Of a DNA stretch of 64,000 bases, positions 54,949 to 63,319 are shown one piece after another; position 1 is the stretch's first letter, and every line of letters begins with the position of its first letter. A model generated the notes under the pieces. It saw only the letters and a program-made list of their open reading frames with translations. It was not told the origin of the DNA and searched no databases. The translations under genes and the position numbers were made by a program. Origin of the DNA: Xiphydria camelus (taxonomy: Eukaryota; Arthropoda; Insecta; Hymenoptera; Xiphydriidae); NCBI GenBank assembly GCA_963678675.1, contig OY783193.1:15451746-15515745 (forward strand), given 5' to 3'.

Positions 54949-55000
54949 CAAAAAAGATTTGAAATCAATTAAGATCGCCATGTTCAAGATTTATATATCT

Positions 55001-55378
55001 GTACTTAGCCTTTACCGGGCACTCAGTTCTTTTTGGACCATTGTACCCGAGCCACACTTGGGGCAACTCAGACAGAGAGGGGTCCCCCTCCGCCCCCAAC
55101 CCCCGGTGAGCCCAGGGCCTCCATGCAGAAGCTCCTTAGCCCTCCCAGGTGTTCCAACCAGAGGGGGGGGGGGGGGGGGCTCTCTGTCCTCACTCACTGG
55201 GGAAAGGGGTCCTCCATGCAGAAGCCCCCCCTCCCCACCCCGAGTACAGCCGGTCTTAGCTCGATTCCCGGATTCCGGAAAAATTATTTTTCCGTAAGCC
55301 GGGATTCGAACCCTAGACCTATCGCCCAAGCAGTCCTCGAGAGGCCAGCACTTTGACCACTCGACCACTGCCGGCGAC
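55001..55378 (-). mobile_element. tRNA-derived SINE, left copy
   Basis: Minus strand. Begins with the tRNA-like head (complement of the head at 56712), ends near 55001. Flanked by AAGATTTATATAT on both sides, a 13-bp target duplication. It lies in the left arm of the large inverted repeat. Confidence 0.7.
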
Positions 55379-55747
55379 TAAGATTTATATATAAAAAGTA
55401 AAAGGCATCGTTTGAAAGGAAAATTATTGTAAATCAAGTTACTAAAAAATTCGACTAAAAAATTTATAAAAAATTTTAATAAAAAAGAACTTGCCGCGTT
55501 TTTTCCTTCAAAATAAAAAATCCAGACAGAATTATACTCGATGTTTATGCACTTATGATTTTAAATAAATTCATACTGTAACGCGTGGATCGCAGCCGAG
55601 TCGGCATGCGTTAGCCTGCCGACGATTCAAGGGTTGGAGACAGCCCCGAGCGCGTCATAAGGGACGCGCAGGTAGTTAGGACGCGTCATCCGAGGACCTA
55701 ACGGTCATCGGTCATCAGCGGGCTTTCGGCAAGGTCCGCAAACGGGG

Positions 55748-55754
55748 TATATTA
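55748..55754 (+). promoter_or_regulatory. TATA-like box of the solo LTR
   Basis: TATATTA about 170 bp into the LTR and about 45 bp before the first hairpin. Confidence 0.5.
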
Positions 55755-55795
55755 GACGGCCGGCGAGCCATCGCCGCCAGACTATCTCGAGTCAC

Positions 55796-56091
55796 GGTAG
55801 TGGAAGTTTTCGCTCAGCGAACACCACTATCCCTCGGAAGTCTCAGTCGAACGCCCTAGGGAAGTTTTCGCTCAGCGAACACCCTAGTAGTCGAACGGCC
55901 TCCACACGAGCGGCGACAGTTTTCGCTCAGCGAACATCGCAGCTCTCGTGGTTCACCGATCGACTCTCGAGCAACCGAGAGGGAAGTCTTCGCTCAGCGA
56001 ACACCCTCTCGCGCGCAGATCTCTGACGGCCCTACGCCGTCCCGGCTTGAGGTTCGCTAGCGGCAGTTTTCGCTCCACGAACACCCTAGCG
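55796..56091 (+). other. Array of five covarying hairpins in the LTR
   Basis: Five copies of AGTTTTCGCTCAGCGAACA (minor changes in 4 and 5) at about 55805, 55863, 55918, 55985 and 56065. The inner TTCGC/GCGAA pairs around TCA. Outer stems differ between copies yet each pairs with itself: TAGTGG/CCACTA (55798-55803, 55824-55829), CTAGGG/CCCTAG (55856-55861, 55882-55887), CACGAG/CTCGTG plus GCGA/TCGC (55905-55950), CGAGAGGG/CCCTCTCG (55976-55983, 56004-56011), CGCTAG/CTAGCG (56055-56060, 56086-56091). Downstream of the TATA box, hence probably transcribed. Confidence 0.7.
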
Positions 56092-56360
56092 TCCTCGCCG
56101 CTCCAGCCGACGTTCTCACGTCGCCTCGCCTACCCGGCGACCCTCTACGCGGACGAGTTACCTTCGCCTCCGGCCTGACGACGATTCCCGGGACGCGAGC
56201 AGCCCCCGGCACGCCAGGACCGACGCAGCCGTTCCTGAGGACGACCCGCACCGCCTACGAGCAGCCCGACCGACAGCCCCCTCCGACGCTTCTCCGAGCT
56301 CGATCCCTTCTGGGATCTTCTCTTTCCACACGCTTACGCTACCATTTTGTATTCCAGATC

Positions 56361-56370
56361 ACGAATAAAC
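56361..56370 (+). terminator. LTR polyadenylation signal
   Basis: AATAAA within CGAATAAACC, about 50 bp before the LTR end. Confidence 0.55.
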
Positions 56371-56711
56371 CTTAGTTCCTAGTTTATTCGCGCTCTGTAC
56401 ATATTACCCCTCCTACAATACACTTATATGATACCACCAGTATACCGAATGTCGCACGGGACACCGATCAGGCGGGGTCCTTCTGAATTTCTCTGAATTT
56501 GACTTCGGCAGTGAAATTTATGAATCACTCGAGCACCGTCCAAACACTGCCAATTATTCGGTATAGTGGACAAAATATGAAAATTTAAACGCGGCAAGTT
56601 CTTTTTTATTAAAATTTTTTATAAATTTTTAGTCGAATTTTTTAGTAACTTGATTTACAATAATTTTCCTTTCAAACGATGCCTTTTACTTTTTATATAT
56701 AAATCTTAGTC

Positions 56712-57087
56712 GCCGGCAGTGGTCGAGTGGTCAAAGTGCTGGCCTCTCGAGGACTGCTTGGGCGATAGGTCTAGGGTTCGAATCCCGGCTTACGGAAAAA
56801 TAATTTTTCCGGAATCCGGGAATCGAGCTAAGACCGGCTGTACTCGGGGTGGGGAGGGGGGGCTTCTGCATGGAGGACCCCTTTCCCCAGTGAGTGAGGA
56901 CAGAGAGCCCCCCCCCCTCTGGTTGGAACACCTGGGAGGGCTAAGGAGCTTCTGCATGGAGGCCCTGGGCTCACCGGGGGTTGGGGGCGGAGGGGAACCC
57001 CTCTCTGTCTGAGTTGCCCCAAGTGTGGCTCGGGTACAATGGTCCAAAAAGGACTGAGTACCCGGTAAAGGCTAAGTACAGATATAT
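56712..57087 (+). mobile_element. tRNA-derived SINE, right copy
   Basis: The head resembles a tRNA with a long variable arm (Ser/Leu type): A box TGGTCGAGTGGTCAAAG from 56720, B box GGTTCGAATCC at 56775-56785. About 290 bp of unrelated body follow, including a G/C-rich run. It is transcribed by RNA polymerase III in such SINEs and mobilised by a LINE. It is the inverted counterpart of 55001-55378, with the same flanking AT-rich duplication. Confidence 0.75.
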
Positions 57088-57132
57088 AAATCTTGAACAT
57101 GGCGATCTTAATTGATTTCAAATCTTTTTTGG

Positions 57133-57381
57133 ATCATATATTACAAGAGAATGTTTAGATAATGAAGACTGGGAACAATCTACAATAAATACTGGACTAC
57201 GAATGGATTCCAATACTGTTGCCGGTTTGCAAAATGGTCATAATAGACATTTTGGACGGGAAGCAAACGAATCTCGAAATATATTTCTTCAGTACTTTAA
57301 TACTGAAGGAAAAGTTAACTGGCAGGACAATATGATCAATTAGTTTTAAAAATGCTACTTCAGTACATATTAACAATAAAC
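57133..57381. other. Gap, fragmentary coding-like sequence
   Basis: A short stretch (57180-57345) has coding-like composition on the plus strand (GLRMDSNTVAGLQNGHNRHF) and could be a trace of the Helitron or another element. Too short to assign. Confidence 0.25.
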
Positions 57382-57837
57382 TTATAAAACAATGGAAAAC
57401 TCTGTTATTAATTTATTCATACGTACCTCACTCATTGGACTAATAACTATTTTTTGCATAGTGTCTGTTCCCTCTACTCTTGGCGTTTCTTGATCAGTTA
57501 GAAAAAGAAGCAGATCAAAGTACCACAAATTTGGCTTATGAATGTCTTCGGTACCACTTCCTGATCTAAGCGAAGCATTGTATTTCTTTAATTCTTTTCG
57601 AAAACATGTCCGTAATGAATTAATTTTTTTTATAACCGTATCTTTAGTTGCTGTTGGATCGATTTCTTTCAGCTTATTAATTAAAATATCATAAGCCACA
57701 TTTCTTTTTTGTTTGTCCGAGTAATCCTTGCTTTTAATTTTCCACAAACACTCATTATCTCGATATAAATCTATAAAATCAGAAAGAAATTCACGTGACA
57801 GTAATCGTAAATCAGACATCTTCAGCTGCACTGGCAA
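57382..57837 (-). CDS. MADF-domain protein of the Harbinger element
   Basis: 151 codons, minus strand. The MADF domain (a Myb/SANT-like DNA-binding fold) spans about residues 18-115: FLSDFIDLYRDNECLWKIKS, then YDILINKLKEIDPTATKDT, then VIKKINSLRTCFRKELKK, with the conserved Trp, Leu and Arg positions, and ending LWYFDLLLFL. PIF/Harbinger elements usually encode such a Myb-like partner that binds the element ends and brings in the transposase. No stop or frameshift. The C-terminal extension is short, so the protein may be truncated. Located near the right end of the 45923-59011 element. Confidence 0.75.
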   Translation of the reverse strand: MPVQLKMSDLRLLSREFLSDFIDLYRDNECLWKIKSKDYSDKQKRNVAYDILINKLKEIDPTATKDTVIKKINSLRTCFRKELKKYNASLRSGSGTEDIHKPNLWYFDLLLFLTDQETPRVEGTDTMQKIVISPMSEVRMNKLITEFSIVL

Positions 57838-57865
57838 CGGAACTAACTCTGAACGGAGACTCGTG

Positions 57866-58292
57866 AGACGGAGACGCGGAGAATTGTCAACACTAACTAA
57901 TTTGAAAAGCGGCTAGCGGGGGTATGCTTTGCCAAAAAAGGGGCTGGTTTTTTTCTATGTATGGTGGGAGAAAGAAATTCTTCGAAACCACCGAGCTGGA
58001 GCATGAGGCGCCGGGAGAGTACGCAGATTCGGTACCGTCCCCGGACAAGTGCATGTACACCGCAATGGTTTCATTTATTGCGGGTCTGCACTTTGTCGGA
58101 GGAGAGCGAAAGGCAGAGGGTTTCCGTACCCTTCTGCGAGGCTCTTGAAATTTGAGCACGCGGTCGAGGGGTTCTTCGCTTGCGACTCTTTCTTTCTTTA
58201 AAATTTCTTTAAAAAATGCATTCAGAGGAATAACGAGAGGAATGACGAGAGGAATGACGTTTTTTTAATTTTATTGATGAAAAATGCAAAAC
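57866..58292. repeat. Conserved about 400-bp repeat, copy 2
   Basis: Second copy of 46155-46570, about 95% identical by eye, 11.7 kb away in the same orientation. It differs by a triplicated GAGAGGAATGAC near the end and diverges after ATGCAAAACAC. Confidence 0.7.
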
Positions 58293-58559
58293 ACAATAAC
58301 AATACTAAATAAATGAAATAAAAGTTAGGCTACATTTTCATAAATATGGCTTTTTATCATTATAACATTTTATGTGGCTTTAGTGGTGACAGCCAGAAGA
58401 CATGACGTTTTCAATACTTTAGATTAGTTTTAAAAAAAATTGAAATATATTTTTGCAAAGTTATATACGAAATGAGTTGACAATAATAATCCCCTTCTGT
58501 AACATACATAATGAAACCTTATTTATTTGTTCTATTGATGTTAAATATTAAAAGAGGAG

Positions 58560-58788
58560 AAAGCAGAAGATCAAGAAGAAATGGTCAAAGAAATGGTTGC
58601 TATTGAGAAAGGAGTTCACACATATTAATTTGTTAAAAGAACTTAAGCTAGAACCTCAAGACTGGTTTAATTATTTACGCATGGATCAAGAAACCTGCAA
58701 TGAATTACTTAAAATTATAACACCACGTGTATTAAAAGAAAATTCACGCGACAATAATTGTAAATTAGACATTTTGGACTATGTATAA
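58560..58788 (+). pseudogene. Harbinger transposase N-terminal fragment
   Basis: Plus-strand frame with KKWLLLRKEFTHINLLKELK and LEPQDWFNYLRMDQETCNEL then LKIITPRV. The F..L.KEL......F...LRM....F..LL pattern is that of the Harbinger transposase region just before the DDE domain. It stops after about 63 codons; the catalytic domain is absent. It lies 150 bp inside the right inverted end and matches the start codon segment at 46106 in belonging to one element. Confidence 0.65.
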
Positions 58789-59011
58789 GACGTCATGCAA
58801 ATCTACCGCACGCCCAGACTCACCGTCTTCGTCGCAAGCAAGACGAAACACGCACGAAAAATCAAACCTCAGTTGATTTCGTTCATGCCAAGCAATTGAC
58901 GGTACGCAACGAATAAGACGGACGACTTAACACCACGCACACTCCGTCTTGCATTACGACTTAAAACTGTACAAGCAAAACGACCAACTTGCATGCGTGT
59001 GCGTGGCGGCC

Positions 59012-60307
59012 TTCAGCCCCCCGCCCCTCAACGTAAATCTACGTATGTAGATTTCCTGCTCCCCTCCCCTCCCTCCACCTCCTCCCAAATAAAACCTTAC
59101 ATAATCAATGGACAGCCCCTAAATAACGCCCAGATTTTCGCAATTAACATAATTGCAAACTTCTAATTAGAAAGTAATGTACATACAAGTTAGAACAAAA
59201 TATTTCACATTCTTTATAATTACTGCTCTTTCTAAAATACGTCAAACCTCTTCTCTCTTAAAAAAAAAGAAGAAAACACTCGCTCTAAGAATCGCCGGTC
59301 ATCGTTTGACTCGCCATGAAGTGGTTAAAAGGAAATGTCTCGAGGCGTCACTTCCGGTTGAAATAGCTGCCTACATACATATTCATACCCAATGATCTCA
59401 GTGGAGGGATCGAAGAGCGATCCATGGACTCGGATTGATAAGAAAATTGGAAGACTCGCAACGCAGAAGAAATTTTCATCGACGCGTCGTTGGAACGACG
59501 GGAGGCGCGATGCCTTTGCGCGCGCGTGCAAAAATACGTACGAGAGGCCGAACGAGAGATTCACTCCGTGCACTCTTAACAGTACACGTTACTGTACCAT
59601 GACCCGCCATATTCCATCTGGCGTTCTACTGTGTGGAAGGCCGACTATAATTTTCGCTCGATAAACTCCCCGACGGTTGACTCAAGAATCGAGATACATA
59701 GGTACATATTGCCTCCTCCGCGGAACGAGGTACTTCCTGATTCCAGGGTATCTTCGGCTCGACGCTAGCTTTTTCTTCGAGTGTAAAACGTAAATTAAAT
59801 AAATTTAGTTCCATTCGTAATTGGAAAAACGACGGAAATGCCAAGGTTCTGGAGTCGTTTGCAGCAATAGGGGGATTTGTTGGTAGCCCTTGACATTTCC
59901 ACGATCTCTTAATTAACCATCACTACCAAGCCGGAAAACTAAGAACCATGAAATTATATGGAGCTACCAGATTCTAAGTAGCGAACATAATTTTCATTCT
60001 AAAAAACGCCTTTTTAAATAGTAGATACATGCGATAAAGAAATAAATAATTGCTTCGATCCGACTATTATTTCATACTTTGATGATCAAATATTTGTGTT
60101 ATATTATTCAGATATGTTATATATTTCAATACCGGATATTTTTTTCTAAGATATATACGTAAGAAACTTTTGATTGACGTAATAGAATGAATGTGACGAC
60201 TTTTGAAGAGAAATAGCCTCGTTAATAACGTTACTTCTACAAAACCTAAAAATATTTATAAGCGTCAGCCTCTCATCGATCCTCGTGTTGGCTAGATCGC
60301 GGCTTTA
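59012..60307. other. Gap of 1.3 kb, nothing recognised
   Basis: Between the Harbinger right end and the second zinc-finger element. The longest open frames have no domain and no splice context. No palindrome seen. Confidence 0.35.
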
Positions 60308-60864
60308 CACTGTTAGAAGTGTTTGTGATTTCACAATATGACACTATACGGATGTGTAGGAAATTCAAAAATACATTTTTAATTTTAATAAGCAAACTTT
60401 GAATTCACTACAAAACTTTAAAAATCACAAATTTCGTTTTGATTTCCAAACACATATTAGGAAATAAAAAACTCGTACTTTTATTTAATCACTATCTCTT
60501 TAAATAAGCAACGTTCACTCTGAATTCCTCTAACGTCGTGTTTGTATTTCACAACAGCGTTTGAAAAAATAATACCCATATTTGGTTTTAAAACATGTTT
60601 GGGAAAAACCTAAAACGGCTCTTTTGAATTCACAATACATTGTGATGTTTCAATAGCGTCGTCGGTTTAGTTTGCGTTTACGTGTCCACTGCAACGCATC
60701 GCATTGAAGACGAAAAAGTTTGTGCGCGATTTTTATCACTTGCTCCTAAAAAATAGGAAATAAGGAATAAAATAGATAAGTACATCATTCTTACTTACGA
60801 GTATGACTGTGATATTCATATGCATATGCCATGTACAATTGTGTGTTCATGCAGCGTTAAAGAA

Positions 60865-60939
60865 ATGTACTTTTGCTACTATTGCGACCATCAATCCAAG
60901 ACGCTAAAAGATCATTTGAAGCATATTAAATATTTGTAA
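60865..60939 (+). CDS. C2H2 zinc-finger mini-exon, copy 2
   Basis: Same 24-residue peptide as 48157-48231 with Cys23 replaced by Tyr; the four zinc ligands Cys4, Cys7, His17 and His20 are kept. Confidence 0.5.
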   Translation: MYFCYYCDHQSKTLKDHLKHIKYL

Positions 60940-60962
60940 CAATGCTAATTTATCGATTACAG

Positions 60963-61073
60963 GCCGCTCTCTATACGACGAAACTGCGAGCTGCCTCGTC
61001 CTCGTCGAGAAAAAAATTTGTTTCCGGCCAAAAAGCCTTCTTGGGGGATTTCTTGTCAGTTTCTTGACAAAAG
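60963..61073 (+). pseudogene. Second exon with internal deletion
   Basis: Same acceptor and donor (CAG, GTATGT) as copy 1, but 59 bp encoding the YFVFGIRYPEG...SLEFIQ part are missing, leaving the exon out of phase. Confidence 0.5.
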
Positions 61074-61394
61074 GTATGTAATTTTCAATTTTTATTTCAA
61101 AATAATTTTTGTTGATCATCTTAAATTGCACAATTATTTTTTTGTCGGGAAAAATTAGAAAACTAAGATATTTTTAAAAATTGTGTAAAAAAAACGGTTT
61201 TATACATATTTTACACTTTTAATACGATATCAGAAATTATGTTAATTTTAATTTTCTTTTAATCTCTTAAACTTCATTAAAATTTTTAAATAAATATTAA
61301 TAATATTAATATTAATTAATATTAAGTAATATTATTAATAAATAAATAAATATTTTCGATACATTATGAAAAAATGCCTTCTTCTATTTTCCAG

Positions 61395-61551
61395 ATGGCT
61401 TTTGGACATAAATCCCCCAACAGGAAATAAAAGACCGCTTCGATCGAAGAGAAAAGGAACTACCTATATACGAACCTGCGGTCGAATACTGTGCGATGCA
61501 TTGCGTGATCGCACAGATGCAATAGAAAATCTTGTCGAAGAATTGGTGTAA
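61395..61551 (+). CDS. Third exon, intact in copy 2
   Basis: After the CTATTTTCCAG acceptor: WLLDINPPTGNKRPLRSKRK, then TYIRTCGRILCDALRDRTDA and a short acidic end (IENLVEELV) before TAA. About 51 codons without interruption. It supplies the C-terminal end that is frameshifted in copy 1. Confidence 0.5.
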
Positions 61552-61961
61552 AAAAATTCTTGAATATAAATATTTTTTAAAGAATTTTTGCTATTTATAT
61601 TATTACAGTCCTTACTTATACCCGTATGCTATAATTAATGCACAATTGTATATCGATTTTAGTCAACGTCTTGCAATATTTTAACACGCGTTTATAATTT
61701 TCTATACACATGTGTACTTTTTCTGGTATACTCGAGTACTTCGGTTTCGTAAAACGAGTATTGTGATTTCACAACACCTCATCTTTTGAATTTCACAGTA
61801 CCGAAGCGCTTCTACTTTTCCACACAAAGTGTTGTGATTTTAAAATACAACGATTTTGGAATTCCTAACACCATTATGCATTAGTTTTACTGTACACTCG
61901 TGTTTGTAAAAATGCTTCCATTACATTTATTGTGATTTCCTAATAGAAACTTCTAACAGTG

Positions 61962-62572
61962 TATAACGTCCAACGATGGCAAAGAGAGGAAGCGGTGGAA
62001 TGATCGAGGGAAAAAACGAAGACTCGACACCGGTATAAACCGACTACCGCAATATTATCGTTCATACCCCACGCAGAGCACGCGCCTGCGAAACGTGACT
62101 TCAATTAATCATCACCGGAGGTACGGGCTCGGTAAGTTGTCTCCCCAACATTTTCACAGTGGAATCTTGCTAGAGGCTATCGATCGCGGAGAGATCGCAT
62201 AATCGCTAATTCTCTCACCGACGACGTAACCTTGATCGGGAGCTGCGAAAAAGTGTTCCAAACGAAATGAGTTCCACTTTCGGCCGCGTAGAAAGGCTTG
62301 CGCAAACTCCTGAGAAATTCCAGCATTCTTAGACGATTAGACGTGGGTTTTTCTCCCGACGTTCCATGACGAAATATTCCGCGGACAGTGTTGGAGGGCG
62401 AAGCTGCATCGATGAATGGCGTTTCTGCAGATCCGAGTAATGTTTTCAACTTGTTTATACACTGAGACTAAAAGTTGTTTAATCGAAATGAACGTATTTT
62501 TGGATAATCCTAAAAGCATATTTATTCGAGATTAAATATATAAATATTATTCATTTAATTAAATATTATTTA
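61962..62572. other. Gap, nothing recognised
   Basis: No supported gene, repeat or RNA. It ends at the mariner left end. Confidence 0.3.
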
Positions 62573-62692
62573 TTGGTGTACAAATAAGTTTGAGGACACT
62601 TCCATTCGGTGTTATAAAAGTAATTCGGTTACCGCTCACATATGATATGGTGGCACTTGTTATGTATAGTATCGAAACATAAGGGAGTCATA

Positions 62693-62921
62693 CCCGGTCT
62701 TCACGTAAGTTGTTGACATAGGAATCGTGCGAGTGCGAGTGAGGACGCGAATTAACACGGGTGAACCCATAAGAGTTTCTCTGTCGCACATTCTCCGTCC
62801 TTCTCGAACCTGTCCAGTTGGAGTGTGCGGCAGAGAAACTCTTATGGGTTCACCAGTGTAAATCCGCGTTCTCACTCGCACTCGCACGATTCCTATGTCA
62901 ACAACTTACATGAAGACCGGG
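62693..62921. repeat. Palindromic MITE, CATAAGAG family, copy C, TA duplication
   Basis: CCCGGTCTTCA... and its complement form about 100-bp arms, flanked by TA on both sides. The inner CATAAGAGTTTCTCTGTCGC and the CCTGTCCAGTTGGAG core match the 10420-10830 pair. Confidence 0.7.
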
Positions 62922-62953
62922 TAGATGTAACCTTTAAATTCTGTGAATCAAAC

Positions 62954-63319
62954 ATGCAGACCGATAAGCTCTTTATTAGAAACTGCTTTCGCTATGAATT
63001 CCATCAAGGAAAAAGTGTTAGGAAAGCATGCGAATTGATCTGTTCTGTTCTTGGGGACGTATTGTATCTAAAAGTGCATGTGAGTATTAGTATGAGATTT
63101 AAAGACGGTGATTTTGATGTTAGTGACCGTGAACGTACCGGGGCCCCTGTAAAAGTGGACAACCAGGAACTACAGGAGCATTGCTGGATAAAAGCTCTTG
63201 CCAGACGGAAAAACAACTTTCAGAACAGCTAGGAGTAACTCAACAAACCATTTCCTATGGCTTAGAAGCAATGGGAAAGATTCGAATAGAAACAAAAAGT
63301 AGGTACCACACTCTTTGAC
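62954..63319 (+). pseudogene. Mariner transposase N-terminal part, frameshifted
   Basis: MQTDKLFIRNCFRYEFHQGK then SVRKACELICSVLGDV is the first helix-turn-helix; RFKDGDFDVSDRERTGAPVK is the conserved (G/D)DFDLxDxxRxGRP linker. Near 63175 a frame shift moves to a frame reading SCQTEKQLSEQLGVTQQTIS, the second helix-turn-helix, then AMGKIR. It ends at the TTAA insertion before the catalytic DDD domain. About 120 of the usual roughly 345 residues remain. A segment between the first helix pair and the linker is divergent, another sign of decay. Confidence 0.8.

Larger units (their letters stand above)
55577..56417 (+). mobile_element. Solo LTR with 4-bp ATAC duplication
   Basis: Starts TGTAACGCGTGG (55577) and ends CCTCCTACA (56417); ATAC flanks both sides (55573-55576, 56418-56421). 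A TATATTA box lies at 55748-55754, and CGAATAAACC, a polyadenylation signal, at 56361-56370. Between them is a roughly 600-nt GC-rich segment containing five hairpins. No internal retrotransposon sequence remains, so the element was removed by LTR-LTR recombination. The TG...CA ends and 4-bp duplication fit Gypsy or BEL; no gene is present to choose. Confidence 0.75.
54949..57132. repeat. Large inverted repeat, about 550-bp arms, enclosing a solo LTR
   Basis: The left arm (54949-55502) and right arm (56587-57132) are near-identical complements. Each arm includes one tRNA-related SINE at exactly the same internal position. Between them lie 74 bp of flank, an 841-bp solo LTR and 165 bp of flank. 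The arms differ mainly in the length of a G-run (18 versus about 9). Confidence 0.8.
45923..59011. mobile_element. Harbinger-type element, 69-bp ends, enlarged by nested insertions
   Basis: About 69-bp inverted ends at 45923-45991 and 58943-59011, beginning GGCCGCCACGTACACGCATG. Just inside the left end a second, shortened copy of the end occurs (45999-46071). Harbinger-typical genes are present near the ends: a transposase start at 46106, a transposase fragment at 58597-58788, and a MADF protein at 57382-57837. Between them lie several unrelated elements, so the 13 kb is a nest rather than one functional unit. The target duplication is not clean (TTAA versus TTCA). Confidence 0.65.
60308..61961 (+). 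mobile_element. Zinc-finger element, copy 2, both ends present
   Basis: Inverted ends CACTGTTAGAAGT at 60308-60320 and 61949-61961, flanked by TA. Subterminal inverted words of the TTGTGATTTCACAA type occur at both ends and in the interior. The three coding segments correspond to copy 1. A TA duplication points to a Tc1/mariner-like or related mobilisation mechanism, but the zinc finger does not resemble mariner. Confidence 0.75.
62573..63319 (+). mobile_element. Mariner element, interrupted twice
   Basis: TTGGTGTACAAATAAGTTTG after TA (62571-62572) is a mariner-type left end. The palindromic MITE at 62693-62921 is inserted in its 5' UTR. Its transposase starts at 62954 and is cut at 63320 by another element at a TTAA. 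The right end is not in the window. Confidence 0.65.

Noticed and set aside
55796..56091. CRISPR-like array (conserved repeat with variable spacing)
   Set aside because: Only five copies, uneven spacing (about 50-80 bp), spacers not unique inserts but stem partners of the repeat, and the context is a eukaryotic LTR.
55012..57121. Pro/Gly-rich ORFs of about 100 codons in several frames
   Set aside because: They overlap the SINE body and G/C runs in both arms of the inverted repeat; composition is explained by the repeat.
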